Below, one piece after another: positions 16,980-27,684 of a stretch of DNA of 64,000 nt (position 1 is the first letter of the stretch; every line of letters starts with the position of its first letter). A model generated the notes under the pieces. The model did not search any database. It worked only from the letters and a program-made list of their open reading frames with translations, and was not told the origin of the DNA. A program made the translations under genes and the position numbers. This DNA is from Clostridium sp. (GTDB lineage: Bacteria; Bacillota; Clostridia; Oscillospirales; Acutalibacteraceae), in contig JAMPGU010000002.1 in NCBI GenBank assembly GCA_023663865.1, positions 62,001-126,000 of the forward strand, written 5' to 3'.

Positions 16980-19436
16980 CTATTCAAATAAGCTGTCAAA
17001 TTCTTCAATTGCATTTTTGTTAAATGCATCCACATCGAATTTCGTTAAGTTCTTGAGTCCGGTATTCTTATAATCTTTAAGACCCTGCAGAATACCCTGC
17101 TCTGAATCGTCAACAAGATGACCGTATCCGGCAGACAGGAATTCTCTCGGTCCCGTAATATCTGTTGAAATAACCGGCACATTAAGAATAAGCGCCTCAA
17201 TAATCGTCATTGGCAGTCCCTCGTACAAAGAGGACAAAACAAATGCACTGCACTTTTTTAGTATCGGATAAGGATTCATAATGGACTTAATGATGATAAT
17301 ATTCGGTATCAGCACATTGCCATTCTCATCCTGCACCATAGACAAAATATTTTTAAACTCAACACCATAACCGCCGATGATAATCAGCCATGCATTTTGG
17401 TCGCATTCATTTCTGTATTTATCAAAGGCTGTAATTAATCTGTCAATACCCTTTTCTTTAGAAAATCGTGCAATATTTATAAACTTATTGCAGTCACTCT
17501 TCTCCAACACCGCATTCAGCTTATCCTTGGTAACATTGCAATAGGTATTGCCTTGAAATTCAATCTCTCTATTGGCTTTCCTATGAATACCGTCTACATC
17601 ATTCAAATTGTGTACAACGCAGATTTTTTCGCTGCCGCCCTTATTAACATATTGAGCAAGCTCTTGCTTCATTGTGTCTCTTACAACAACAATCTTGTCA
17701 CTGGTCTCATAGGCAGTTTTCAAGGAGTCTATATGGAAGTTGTGCTTCAGTTTCTCCTCCTTATACATATTATTATGCGCCCAAACATAAGTCTTGCAAT
17801 CCATTGCTGACTGCAGATTGAAGAAGTTTGCCTCATATCCGGAGAAGTTGATTACATAATCCACCTTTAAATTTGGAAACAGTCGTTTTGCCTCACGTCT
17901 GTTCAAACGCTCCTCTACATTGACAATATGCTTTGTTTTGATATTGCACTTTTTGTACAGGAACTGGCAGAAGGCTTCGGAAATCGTAAAGTTCTTAGGA
18001 CCCTGCATAGAGATATAATCATTATGCTCAAATTCCATAATCGTCTCTCTGTTCGGATTAACCTTTGACTTATAGAAGGTGATAATGTAATTTTTATCCT
18101 CTCTGCCCTCTAAACCATTAATAAGATTTTTAAAGGCGGTGGTGATGCCATTTTTATGAAGAGAGCCTGAAAACAGAAGCACGTTTTCCTTATTATTGGC
18201 ATAATCTGTTCCATTGATTACTTCCAACTTATCGCCCATTTTGCCGTCAAAAATATAATCACAAAGGATCTTTGATGCATCTGCACTGTCAAATTCAACA
18301 AATGGGTGCATACCATCAGCATAAGGCTCAAACTTATCCGTGCTGTTAATTTCATCAACAAGCTCACGTGAATTATATGTCAGCGAAAGGGGCAGGCTCT
18401 TGAAATCAAGATACATACCTCTCTCTCGCAGATACTTTTCTAAATCATAAGCATAGAGAATGATTTTTTTATTTGTGTTTGCAAAGTCAAAGAACACGCT
18501 GGAATAGTCTGTAATCAGACAATCTGCAATATTAAGGAATTCATAGGTTTCATAATCAGCCGGCATACTTTTTATCTTTTCCAGCTTTCTGAAATCCAAA
18601 CCCTCACTGACATAATTGTGGAGCTTCACAAACACAACTATATCCTCGTCAAGATATTCCTCCATCTCATAAATCGCGTGCTTTGTATATGTTATCTGCT
18701 CCTCCGTATTCTTAGCCTCAAGACTGCCCTTCCATGTAGGCATAAAAACAACAACACGCTTATTTTCAAGACCATACTCTGCTCTTATTTTTTTGCGCAA
18801 TTCGCTGTTATAAAATGCTTCATTTCTTGGATAGCCGGAAAGAATATATTTGCCCTTGAACAGATTATTAAGCATATAGTCTTTTTTCATAACCTCAAAG
18901 GTAAATCTGTTCGGATACAGCAAATAATCTGCCATCATAAAATTCCTTTGAGTATTACCCAGCTCATTAGGTGCATTTTTTATACTTCTGCCAAGTGTTT
19001 TTAATGGTGTACCATGCCAGGTATTAAGATAAATCTGTCCGTCACGCTTAATAAAATATGTCGGATAAGTGGAATTATTAATCAAATACTGTGCGGTAGC
19101 AAGAATTCTGCAGTATTCCTTGGAATGTATTTCTACATACTCCACATTGCTCCAGCCATTTGACTCTATGCGCTGTTTAATAACCTCCGCCGTGCTCTCG
19201 CGAACCACAACATACTTTTTCAGATAAGTATATTTTTTATTCTCGCACAGCTCCTTCAAAATATAATATGGATTGCAGGAAATGCTGGAACCGTCATAGG
19301 ACTGAATAAGCACCGTGTTTTTAATTATCGGCAGCTTTTCATAATATTTTGTATAAAAGAATTTGGCTCTGAAAAAACCGCTTTTCATAAAACGCTTAGA
19401 ATTTTTCTTTATTGCTTTGAAATAGGTTTGCGCCAA
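16980..19436 (-). CDS. TagB/TagF-type polyol-phosphate transferase fused to a GT4 glycosyltransferase
   Basis: An 818-residue bifunctional enzyme. Residues about 40-400 form a CDP-glycerol glycerophosphotransferase domain (TWHGTPLKTLG at 139-148 with the catalytic histidine; CLITDYSSVFFDFA near 310). Residues about 415-818 form a GT-B family 4 glycosyltransferase (FINIARFSKEKGIDRLITAF, then SSLYEGLPMTIIEAL with the E-x7-E motif). It is a soluble protein, presumably membrane-associated, building a teichoic-acid-like or phospho-glycan surface polymer. The start is a TTG with GAGGTGA 7 nt upstream and its own promoter. Confidence 0.9.
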   Translation of the reverse strand: MAQTYFKAIKKNSKRFMKSGFFRAKFFYTKYYEKLPIIKNTVLIQSYDGSSISCNPYYILKELCENKKYTYLKKYVVVRESTAEVIKQRIESNGWSNVEYVEIHSKEYCRILATAQYLINNSTYPTYFIKRDGQIYLNTWHGTPLKTLGRSIKNAPNELGNTQRNFMMADYLLYPNRFTFEVMKKDYMLNNLFKGKYILSGYPRNEAFYNSELRKKIRAEYGLENKRVVVFMPTWKGSLEAKNTEEQITYTKHAIYEMEEYLDEDIVVFVKLHNYVSEGLDFRKLEKIKSMPADYETYEFLNIADCLITDYSSVFFDFANTNKKIILYAYDLEKYLRERGMYLDFKSLPLSLTYNSRELVDEINSTDKFEPYADGMHPFVEFDSADASKILCDYIFDGKMGDKLEVINGTDYANNKENVLLFSGSLHKNGITTAFKNLINGLEGREDKNYIITFYKSKVNPNRETIMEFEHNDYISMQGPKNFTISEAFCQFLYKKCNIKTKHIVNVEERLNRREAKRLFPNLKVDYVINFSGYEANFFNLQSAMDCKTYVWAHNNMYKEEKLKHNFHIDSLKTAYETSDKIVVVRDTMKQELAQYVNKGGSEKICVVHNLNDVDGIHRKANREIEFQGNTYCNVTKDKLNAVLEKSDCNKFINIARFSKEKGIDRLITAFDKYRNECDQNAWLIIIGGYGVEFKNILSMVQDENGNVLIPNIIIIKSIMNPYPILKKCSAFVLSSLYEGLPMTIIEALILNVPVISTDITGPREFLSAGYGHLVDDSEQGILQGLKDYKNTGLKNLTKFDVDAFNKNAIEEFDSLFE

Positions 19437-19473
19437 AAAGTGTCACCTCTGAACTGTATAATATATATAGCAT

Positions 19474-19502
19474 ATTATACCAAATACTTTACTACTTGTA
19501 AA
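19474..19502 (-). promoter_or_regulatory. Promoter of the TagB/F-GT4 fusion gene
   Basis: Minus strand TTTACA (19497-19502), 17-nt spacer, TATAAT (19474-19479), about 37 nt upstream of the TTG start. Confidence 0.65.
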
Positions 19503-19566
19503 GACAATAGTAATATGATATTATTAACATATGAATAAAATATAATAAGATGATAAAGGGAGATAT

Positions 19567-20676
19567 ATGAAAAACGGACTTACAAAGACAGACTCCTTGT
19601 CCATAAAAGGAATTGCTGTATTAATGCTGCTTTTTCATCATTTATATTGCAGTACTGACAGATTTGCAAATTACACTGTCGATTTTCTTTCCGGCGGCGA
19701 GGAGATTATTGTAAATATTGCTTACTTGTTTAAAATTTGTGTTTCTATTTTTGCTTTTATAACCGGCTACGGATTATTTAAATCCATATCAAAAACACCC
19801 ATAAGCAAAAAAGAAATTCTCAAATGGAATACAAACCGACTGATTAAAACCATGTCCGGCTACTGGTTCATATACCTGATTGCAGTTATCGTGTCTCAAA
19901 TCATTGACCAGCTGCCCCAGCGTGTATACGAAAGCAAAAATGCAACAACTACTTTTTTCTATATTCTGAATGATTTTTTCGGGACAGCAAATCTGTTCGG
20001 CACGCCAAAGCTGGACAGCACATGGTGGTATATGAGTGCTGCTATTGTATTCATTCTTCTTATTCCGCTGTTATTTGTCCTTTCGCAAAAATTCGGATAC
20101 CTTCCCCTGCTGGCAGCCAGTGCTATATTGCCAAATGTTTTTAACTTGGGCTATCTTGGAGGCACAAATGAATTCAGCTTTTTGATGCCGGTTATTTTCG
20201 GAATGATGTTTGCTGATTACAACTTGTTTGATAAGATTGAACTTTTCCTTAATAAAAATAAAAAATTGCGCTACCCTGTATTTTTCATACTATCTGCATT
20301 GCTGATTGTATACAGCTATTACATTTCATCAAATGTCTCTATTGGGTATATATGGTTTATCAAATTCGGAATTGTACCGCTGTTCTTTATCGTTTTTCTC
20401 AGATTTTTTATTATAAGAATACCGGGAGTAAAAAGTTTGCTTTCTTTCTTAGGAAAGCATTCCATGACAATCTTCCTGACACATACATTTATCCGAGAAT
20501 TCTATTTAGGCGATTTTATTTATTCCTTTGAAAACTATCTGCTCATCTATCTTGTTTTGTGCCTGACATCAATCGCACTGGCACTGCTGCTGGATTGGAT
20601 TAAGACATTGGTAAAATATGATACTATGATTAGCAAAATGCTCAGCGCAATAAACAAAAAAATAGATAAGGCATAG
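19567..20676 (+). CDS. Membrane acyltransferase (acyltransferase 3 family)
   Basis: A 369-residue protein with about ten membrane helices. The N-terminus KTDSLSIKGIAVLMLLFHHL has the family's R/K-G-hydrophobic-HH pattern, where the histidine is catalytic. These enzymes O-acetylate or otherwise acylate surface polysaccharides. It lies inside the surface-polymer cluster between two TagB/TagF genes on the other strand. An AGGGAG precedes the ATG. Its last codons overlap the bidirectional terminator. Confidence 0.87.
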   Translation: MKNGLTKTDSLSIKGIAVLMLLFHHLYCSTDRFANYTVDFLSGGEEIIVNIAYLFKICVSIFAFITGYGLFKSISKTPISKKEILKWNTNRLIKTMSGYWFIYLIAVIVSQIIDQLPQRVYESKNATTTFFYILNDFFGTANLFGTPKLDSTWWYMSAAIVFILLIPLLFVLSQKFGYLPLLAASAILPNVFNLGYLGGTNEFSFLMPVIFGMMFADYNLFDKIELFLNKNKKLRYPVFFILSALLIVYSYYISSNVSIGYIWFIKFGIVPLFFIVFLRFFIIRIPGVKSLLSFLGKHSMTIFLTHTFIREFYLGDFIYSFENYLLIYLVLCLTSIALALLLDWIKTLVKYDTMISKMLSAINKKIDKA

Positions 20677-20700
20677 GAGCAATTCTATGCCTTTATCTAT
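20662..20700. terminator. Bidirectional terminator overlapping two gene ends
   Basis: ATAGATAAGGCATAG pairs with CTATGCCTTTATCTAT with one bulge and an 8-nt loop. It includes the last codons of the acyltransferase and the end of the convergent TagF-like gene. Confidence 0.75.
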
Positions 20701-21968
20701 GCCTTTAGTATTTCTTCTACAACTCTTTTGGCTGCCTTGCCGTCATCAAGATAGTTAAACTTATTGTGGAATGCGATATATTTATCACCGTATTTTTTGA
20801 TATATGCCTCTCTGTCCTCAACTGCTTTAATTTCATAAATAAGCTCCTGCTCATCATCCTTTGTGATGATTGGACCGGGAAGCTCATCAAGATTTATATA
20901 AAAATCTCTCATTTCATTTTTATATGCATCAAAATCATACATATAAAAAATCATAGGCTTTTTCAAATTTGCATAATCAAAGAACACACTTGAATAATCC
21001 GTTACCAAAATATCGGCAGCAATATATAAATCATTGATATCATCATAGGATGAAACATCATATACAAAGCCACTGTATTTTTCAAAATCAAAGCTGTTTG
21101 CTACAAGATAGTGGGCTCTGAAAAGAATAATATATTCATCACCCAGTGCCTGGCGAAGCTTCTCAAAATCGACCTCAGTCTTATAGGTATATCCAATAGA
21201 GGAATCATGCTGATTATCACGCCATGTAGGTGCATAAAAAATAATCTTTTTATCCGTATTCTCAATCCCCAGCTTTGCTTTTATGTCGCTTAAATCCTCG
21301 CTGTTATAATTAATCAGCTTATCATTTCTTGGATAGCCCTGTTCTATAACCGTATTTTCCTTACCAATCGCCTTTAAGTTCCAGGCAGTGATAAATTTTT
21401 CGCTGGCAAATTTTGACGGAGAAATAATAAATTTGAATTTGTCTGCATCCACCTTGTACTTAAATCGGATTTCGTCAATCGTATTGAGTGCATTATCACT
21501 GTTTTCGATATCATAGCCCAAACGCTTCAGCGGTGTTCCGTGCCAGCACTGAACATAAACCTGATCATCTTTAGGATAAATATGATCTGCAACACGATAG
21601 TTGTGTATCCAATATTTACTGCTTGCCATTGTGTTATAATACGCTTTGCCAATTGTATTAATAACTGTTGTATTCGGGTTATTTTCAAGATATTTATATT
21701 TTTCAGGCTCTTTAAATGCCCAGACAAATTTAAAATCCTTATACTTATCCTGTGTCAGCATATATTCATAAATGGCCTTTGGTGAGCAGGCATAGGATTT
21801 TCCGTTAAAAGACTTAAAGCAAATCAGCTTGTCATCCGTCTTGTTTTTCTTTTTTGCACGCTCGTACTCCATATATCTTTTGTTATAAAGAAACCATCTG
21901 GCAAATTTTCTAATCACAACGCTATGCTTTGTAAGCTCAATAACAATAGCTTTTATTTTCTGTTTCAT
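20697..21968 (-). CDS. CDP-glycerol glycerophosphotransferase-family protein (TagB/TagF type)
   Basis: A 423-residue polyol-phosphate transferase. It shows YVQCWHGTPLKRLGYDIEN near 138-155 (catalytic His in WHGT) and ILVTDYSSVFFDYA near 308-321. The N-terminal 50 basic residues likely bind the membrane. It probably primes or extends a teichoic-acid-like polymer from a CDP-polyol. Start preceded by GGAGG. Related in its catalytic domain to the fusion protein ending at 16980, suggesting sequential roles. Confidence 0.9.
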   Translation of the reverse strand: MKQKIKAIVIELTKHSVVIRKFARWFLYNKRYMEYERAKKKNKTDDKLICFKSFNGKSYACSPKAIYEYMLTQDKYKDFKFVWAFKEPEKYKYLENNPNTTVINTIGKAYYNTMASSKYWIHNYRVADHIYPKDDQVYVQCWHGTPLKRLGYDIENSDNALNTIDEIRFKYKVDADKFKFIISPSKFASEKFITAWNLKAIGKENTVIEQGYPRNDKLINYNSEDLSDIKAKLGIENTDKKIIFYAPTWRDNQHDSSIGYTYKTEVDFEKLRQALGDEYIILFRAHYLVANSFDFEKYSGFVYDVSSYDDINDLYIAADILVTDYSSVFFDYANLKKPMIFYMYDFDAYKNEMRDFYINLDELPGPIITKDDEQELIYEIKAVEDREAYIKKYGDKYIAFHNKFNYLDDGKAAKRVVEEILKA

Positions 21969-22063
21969 CTAAAGCCTCCAAACTTATATGCAGTTATTGT
22001 AACATATCGGCAGAAAAAAAGAAAGAGTTTGACAATAAGTCAAATAAAATTTAATGAAAAACA

Positions 22064-22109
22064 AAAAGTCTGTCAGTATCAAGGATAACCCTTAATACCG
22101 GCAGACTTT
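22064..22109 (-). terminator. ilvC terminator
   Basis: A nested hairpin (AAAGTCTG/CAGACTTT outside, GTAT/ATAC and AAGG/CCTT inside) 20 bases after the ilvC stop, followed on the minus strand by a T-rich run. Confidence 0.85.
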
Positions 22110-22128
22110 CATTATCATAAGATATTAA

Positions 22129-23175
<1,047 letters not shown>

Positions 23176-23264
23176 TCAGGTTGTCCGTCAACCAAACTAT
23201 ATTTTTAACAATTCACATTATATAATGTTCGTTGTCTAATGTCAATACGAAATTTGAAAATTTA

Positions 23265-23921
23265 TTATTTCTTATTCAGCATCTCAATCGCGTGAATGAT
23301 GTGCAGACGCATCGCCGTTCTCGCCCCCTCCGGATTTCTTTTCTTTAAGAATTCCATAATAAGACGGTCATCCTTCATATTGTCCTCGCTGACATCCTGA
23401 TCCTTGGTTAACACCATAACGCCCTTTTTTATAGCGTTAAATATGATAGGCATAAACTGCTTCACAAAGGCATTATGCGTTGCATTGGCAATGCTCTCAT
23501 GAAATTTCTGTTCCTCATAGGTACGATCCTCACCGCTGAGTATTTTCTTTTCTATCTCTTCGCCGTAATAACAGATGATATCAATTTCCTCATCTGTCGC
23601 CCTTTGTGCCGCTAAATATGCACAGTCCGGTTCAAACATCAAACGCATTTCAAACAAGTCATCCAGTCCGGAAGCAATGTCATTTAAATCTCCGGAATCT
23701 ATAATCGTATTTGATGTAACAAAGGTTCCCTTGCCCCGCTGTATCTCCAATATACCGCTGGTGGTAAGAATTCGGATTGCCTCTCTGAGCGTAGATCTGC
23801 TGACTCCCAGCTCCCGAGCCAGGTCCAGTTCATTCGGCAGCTTATCACCAACAGAGAAACGATTTTCAACCTCTATCATTTTAACAATCTGCTTTGCGAT
23901 ATCATCTGATAGCTTACTCAC
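23265..23921 (-). CDS. FadR-subfamily GntR transcriptional regulator
   Basis: About 218 residues. The N-terminal winged helix (DKLPNELDLARELGVSRSTLREAIRIL, then GILEIQRGKGTFV) is the GntR signature, followed by an all-helical FCD ligand-binding domain (about 75-215) that often binds carboxylates through metal-liganding histidines and acids. The GTG at 23921 is chosen because AGAGGTGA lies just upstream; the open frame continues to 23987 without a good site. It precedes ilvC by 119 bases and may regulate it or itself. The ligand is unknown. Confidence 0.88.
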   Translation of the reverse strand: MSKLSDDIAKQIVKMIEVENRFSVGDKLPNELDLARELGVSRSTLREAIRILTTSGILEIQRGKGTFVTSNTIIDSGDLNDIASGLDDLFEMRLMFEPDCAYLAAQRATDEEIDIICYYGEEIEKKILSGEDRTYEEQKFHESIANATHNAFVKQFMPIIFNAIKKGVMVLTKDQDVSEDNMKDDRLIMEFLKKRNPEGARTAMRLHIIHAIEMLNKK

Positions 23922-23948
23922 ATAATCACCTCTGCAGATATCATAGCA

Positions 23949-23992
23949 TACAACGTTTAAAAAAGTCAATACGTTGTAGGACATCATACAAC
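23949..23992. promoter_or_regulatory. Candidate GntR operator array
   Basis: Three copies of one half-site occur in 44 bases: TACAACGT (23949-23956), ACGTTGTA (23971-23978) and TACAAC (23987-23992). GTTGTA-N8-TACAAC and TACAACGT-N14-ACGTTGTA are both inverted repeats. The array lies directly upstream of the regulator's start, which suggests autoregulation. Confidence 0.55.
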
Positions 23993-24139
23993 TTATTTTG
24001 AAAAATTACTGCCATAATTTGTGTATTTTAACAAATTATTATGCAATCACTTGTAAAATATAATATAATGTTTTATTATATAAATAATAAATATTATGGA
24101 GTAGTGTTTTATTTTTGTAATATAAATGGAAGTGAAAAT

Positions 24140-25360
24140 ATGAATAAGATAACCAAAATCAAATATTATATGGAATCCCTTTGTGTATACAACCTATGGG
24201 ATGATGAGATATTCGCCGCTCTTTTCGAGCTTTTAAATTCTGCAGATGAATATATGCTCAATACATACAGTGACTTTTTTAAGCTGGTTTCAAAGACCGG
24301 CTCTGTTAAAGAGCATATATCAAATTGTATTCTTACCAATGATAATGTATTTACAAAGGCAGCCTGCAGTGGTAATGTTTCCGACGAGATTACACAGGCA
24401 GCAAAAAATGATTTAAGGATGCTGGAGGAAATTGCAAGCATCTCTGCCGACGAAATCATTGATAACATAGAAAATGAGGATATAAAGGAGATCCTATTAT
24501 CCCTGCCGAAATTCAGCAGTGGAACAGCGAAAGCACCGCTTACAAGTAATTGGGACAAACAAATCAACGGCCTCATCTCCTTTCACCAAACAAATGGCTA
24601 CGGAAAGTTTGCAAAACACATTGCCTTCACCTGGCGTGACGGCGAGCTTTGCCCCGTAACCTCTATTGACCCTATTACCCTTAATGATTTGAAAAATTAT
24701 GAGGAGCAAAGGCACAAGGTTGTGGATAATACGGAAAGCTTTGTATCCGGGCATCCTGCCAACAATGTTCTGCTTTACGGAGACAGAGGAACCGGCAAAA
24801 GCTCCACTGTACACGCACTGCTGAACGCGTATCACAACCAAGGTCTCAGAATGATTGAAATTCCAAAAAGCACTGTCAGCCAGCTTACACTTATCCGGGA
24901 AGCCATTGCAGATTCACCAATGAAATTTATTATTTACATTGATGATTTAAGCTTTGATTCCAATGACAGCTCCTTCAGTGAATTAAAGGCTGCTCTTGAG
25001 GGTTCACTGTCAGGAAAGCAGGCGAACACCTTGATTTATGCTACATCAAACAGACGGCACCTGATTAAGGAAAGCTTCAGCGACAGACAAAACGAAATGA
25101 ATATGAATGACATTATGCAGGAGCAGCTGAGCCTTTCTGACAGATTTGGTTTGTCTATCACCTTTATTAACCCTGACAAGAAAAACTATCTGGAAATCAT
25201 TGAGAAAATTTGTGATGACAGAAGGCTTGATGTAGATAAAGAGCATCTGTTTTCGCAGGCAGAAAAATGGGCAATACGCCGCGGAGGCAGATCCCCAAGA
25301 TGTGCCAAGCAGTTTATAGATTTTGTGGAAAGCTGTGTACGCCGAGGAAAAGAATGGTAA
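24140..25360 (+). CDS. DUF815-family AAA+ ATPase
   Basis: A protein of about 406 residues. The C-terminal half is a DUF815-type ATP-binding domain: Walker A NVLLYGDRGTGKSSTVHALL, Walker B KFIIYIDDLSF, sensor ATSNRRHL and RSPRCAKQFIDF. The N-terminal half is helical and not recognised. The start at 24140 (MNKITK) is inferred from a weak GGAAGTGA; the frame is open to 24041. The family's function is unknown. It stands alone between the GntR gene and a two-component system. Confidence 0.85.
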   Translation: MNKITKIKYYMESLCVYNLWDDEIFAALFELLNSADEYMLNTYSDFFKLVSKTGSVKEHISNCILTNDNVFTKAACSGNVSDEITQAAKNDLRMLEEIASISADEIIDNIENEDIKEILLSLPKFSSGTAKAPLTSNWDKQINGLISFHQTNGYGKFAKHIAFTWRDGELCPVTSIDPITLNDLKNYEEQRHKVVDNTESFVSGHPANNVLLYGDRGTGKSSTVHALLNAYHNQGLRMIEIPKSTVSQLTLIREAIADSPMKFIIYIDDLSFDSNDSSFSELKAALEGSLSGKQANTLIYATSNRRHLIKESFSDRQNEMNMNDIMQEQLSLSDRFGLSITFINPDKKNYLEIIEKICDDRRLDVDKEHLFSQAEKWAIRRGGRSPRCAKQFIDFVESCVRRGKEW

Positions 25361-25469
25361 AAAATCGTTTATAAAATGTTAAAAATTTTTATAGATTGTT
25401 AATTAAAACAACAAAAAAATATAAATTTGTCGTGATACAATAACATTACAGAAATAAAGGAGAAAACAA

Positions 25470-26165
25470 ATGAGTACAAAAATTTTAGTAGTAGATGATG
25501 ACAAGAACATTTGTGAGCTATTAAAGCTATACCTTGAAAATGACGGCTATACCGTATATGTTGCCAACGACGGACAGGAGGCAGTAAATACCTTTACCAT
25601 AAAAACGCCTGACCTTGTCCTTCTTGATATTATGCTGCCGAAAATGGACGGCTGGCAGGTATGCCGTGAAATCAGAAAAACCTCATCTGCTCCTATCATT
25701 ATGCTTACAGCTAAAGGAGAAACCTTTGATAAGGTTTTAGGTCTTGAACTGGGTGCAGATGACTATGTTACAAAACCATTCGATGCGAAAGAGGTAATGG
25801 CCAGAATCAAGGCTGTGCTGAGAAGAACAAACGGCAGTGCCTCAGAGGAAAATAACACAAAGAAGGTTGTCAGCTACGATAATCTCGAAATTAATATTGT
25901 TAACTATGATTTAAAGGTGAACGGCGAATCTGTTGACACACCGCCTAAAGAGCTGGAGCTTATTTACCACTTTGCTTCAAATCCAAACAGAGTATATACT
26001 CGTGACCAGCTTCTTGATGAGGTATGGGGCTTTGATTATTACGGTGACTCCAGAACGGTTGACGTGCATGTTAAGCGTCTTCGTGAAAAGCTGGAGGGTG
26101 TATCTGACAAATGGTCACTGAAAACCGTATGGGGCGTTGGCTACAAATTTGAAACAAAGGATTAA
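25470..26165 (+). CDS. OmpR/PhoB-family response regulator
   Basis: A 231-residue regulator with a receiver domain (acidic pocket DDD at 9-11, phospho-acceptor Asp53 in LLDIML, conserved Thr in LTAKG and Lys in TKPFD) and a C-terminal winged helix (RTVDVHVKRLREKLE). It is followed after 5 bases by its histidine kinase and then by an HtrA protease, so an envelope-stress role is likely. An AAAGGAG site precedes the ATG. Confidence 0.95.
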   Translation: MSTKILVVDDDKNICELLKLYLENDGYTVYVANDGQEAVNTFTIKTPDLVLLDIMLPKMDGWQVCREIRKTSSAPIIMLTAKGETFDKVLGLELGADDYVTKPFDAKEVMARIKAVLRRTNGSASEENNTKKVVSYDNLEINIVNYDLKVNGESVDTPPKELELIYHFASNPNRVYTRDQLLDEVWGFDYYGDSRTVDVHVKRLREKLEGVSDKWSLKTVWGVGYKFETKD

Positions 26166-26170
26166 TATAA

Positions 26171-27682
26171 ATGGCTTATAACAACAGTGTAAAAAGCCGG
26201 TATTTAAAAAATAATATATTTGCAAAATACTTTATACTTTTTGCAAGTATGTTTCTGATTGTGCTTGCTATACTCGGTACAGCACTTACATTGCTGGTTG
26301 ACGCATATATACAAAATGAAAATACCAAGCTGCTGACTGAAAATGTAAGCTCCATTGCAGAAAGTGTAGAGTCCAAGCTGATTGTGCAGGATATGAACGA
26401 TACCTATTCTGTAGAAAAAAGTATGATTTGCAACTCACTGAACATTATATCCTCCTCCATTGATGCGGATATATTTGTATGTGATGTAGAAGGCAACATT
26501 ATTATGTGCAAGGAAAAGGGCGAAGCTATGCCGCTTTTCGGAATGCTCCCTGCCTGTTCCTATCATAATCAGTTTGCCATCGGCGACTCTCTTTTAAAAA
26601 GCGTATATGAGGGCGGTTATGTCGGCAAGGGTACTGTAAACGGCAGACGGTCCTACATTGTGGGCAAGCCTATTTACAGCGGTCAGCAAATTATCGGATC
26701 TGTATTTTCCACCACGGAAACAAACGGAAACGGATTAACCTTTGCCGTACTGAGAATATTTATGCTCAGCGCACTTGCTGCACTTGCAATTGCATTCATT
26801 GCCATCTGGCATTTAACAAAGCATTTTGTTAAACCGCTCAAGCAAATGAGTACTGCAGCTAAAAAATTTGCAATAGGTGACTTTTCCTACAGAGTAAAAA
26901 TCTCCGGAGATGATGAGCTTGCTGATTTGGGAAATGCCTTTAACGATATGGCAAATTCTCTTGACGCACTGGAATCATCAAGACGCAGCTTTGTGTCAAA
27001 TGTTTCTCACGAGCTGAGAACACCAATGACCTCCATCGGCGGCTTCATTGACGGCATTCTGGATGGAACTATACCCAGAGAAAAGCAGGACTACTACCTG
27101 AATATTGTCAGCGGCGAAATCCGACGTCTTTCCCGGCTTGTGGTTGCTATGCTGAATATGAGCAAAATTGAGTCCGGAAGCTTTGAGATGAAACCGTCAA
27201 ACTATGACATCAGCGAGCAGATTATACACATACTTTTAACCTTTGAGCAAAAAATAGAAGAAAAGAACATTGAAATACAAGGTCTCGAAAATTTAAATCC
27301 AACCTATATTGTTGCTGATACCGATATGATTTATCAGGTTGTATACAACATCTTTGATAATGCCGTTAAATTCACAAATGAAAATGGATATATTCATGTT
27401 TCTATGCTTGAAACGAATAGTGATATTGAGGTTCATATTAAAAACAGCGGAATCGGCATAAAGTCAGAGGAGCTTTCAAAAGTATTTGAAAGATTTTACA
27501 AGGTTGATAAGTCCAGAAGCCTTGACGCCAAGGGTGCAGGCTTAGGACTTTATATAGTAAAGATGATGGTTGAAATGCACGGAGGAAAAATTTGGGCAAG
27601 AAGTGACGATGACTCCTCTGCTGAATTTATCTTTAAATTGCCGAAAAACTACAGCCCCATCTATAAAAAGGAGAAGAAGTAA
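26171..27682 (+). CDS. Membrane sensor histidine kinase
   Basis: A 503-residue kinase. Two membrane helices (about 18-46 and 190-214) flank an extracytoplasmic sensor region of about 140 residues. A HAMP linker (215-270), a HisKA domain with His280 in FVSNVSHELRTP, and a HATPase domain (N-box NIFDNAVKF, G-box AGLGLYIVK) follow. It pairs with the response regulator just upstream. The downstream htrA-type gene starts 2 bases after its stop, so the protease is part of the same transcript. Confidence 0.95.
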   Translation: MAYNNSVKSRYLKNNIFAKYFILFASMFLIVLAILGTALTLLVDAYIQNENTKLLTENVSSIAESVESKLIVQDMNDTYSVEKSMICNSLNIISSSIDADIFVCDVEGNIIMCKEKGEAMPLFGMLPACSYHNQFAIGDSLLKSVYEGGYVGKGTVNGRRSYIVGKPIYSGQQIIGSVFSTTETNGNGLTFAVLRIFMLSALAALAIAFIAIWHLTKHFVKPLKQMSTAAKKFAIGDFSYRVKISGDDELADLGNAFNDMANSLDALESSRRSFVSNVSHELRTPMTSIGGFIDGILDGTIPREKQDYYLNIVSGEIRRLSRLVVAMLNMSKIESGSFEMKPSNYDISEQIIHILLTFEQKIEEKNIEIQGLENLNPTYIVADTDMIYQVVYNIFDNAVKFTNENGYIHVSMLETNSDIEVHIKNSGIGIKSEELSKVFERFYKVDKSRSLDAKGAGLGLYIVKMMVEMHGGKIWARSDDDSSAEFIFKLPKNYSPIYKKEKK

Positions 27683-27684
27683 GA

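Noticed and set aside
24041-24139. Longer N-terminus for the DUF815 protein
   Set aside because: The added sequence is AT-rich and non-conserved in character, and its start has no ribosome binding site.
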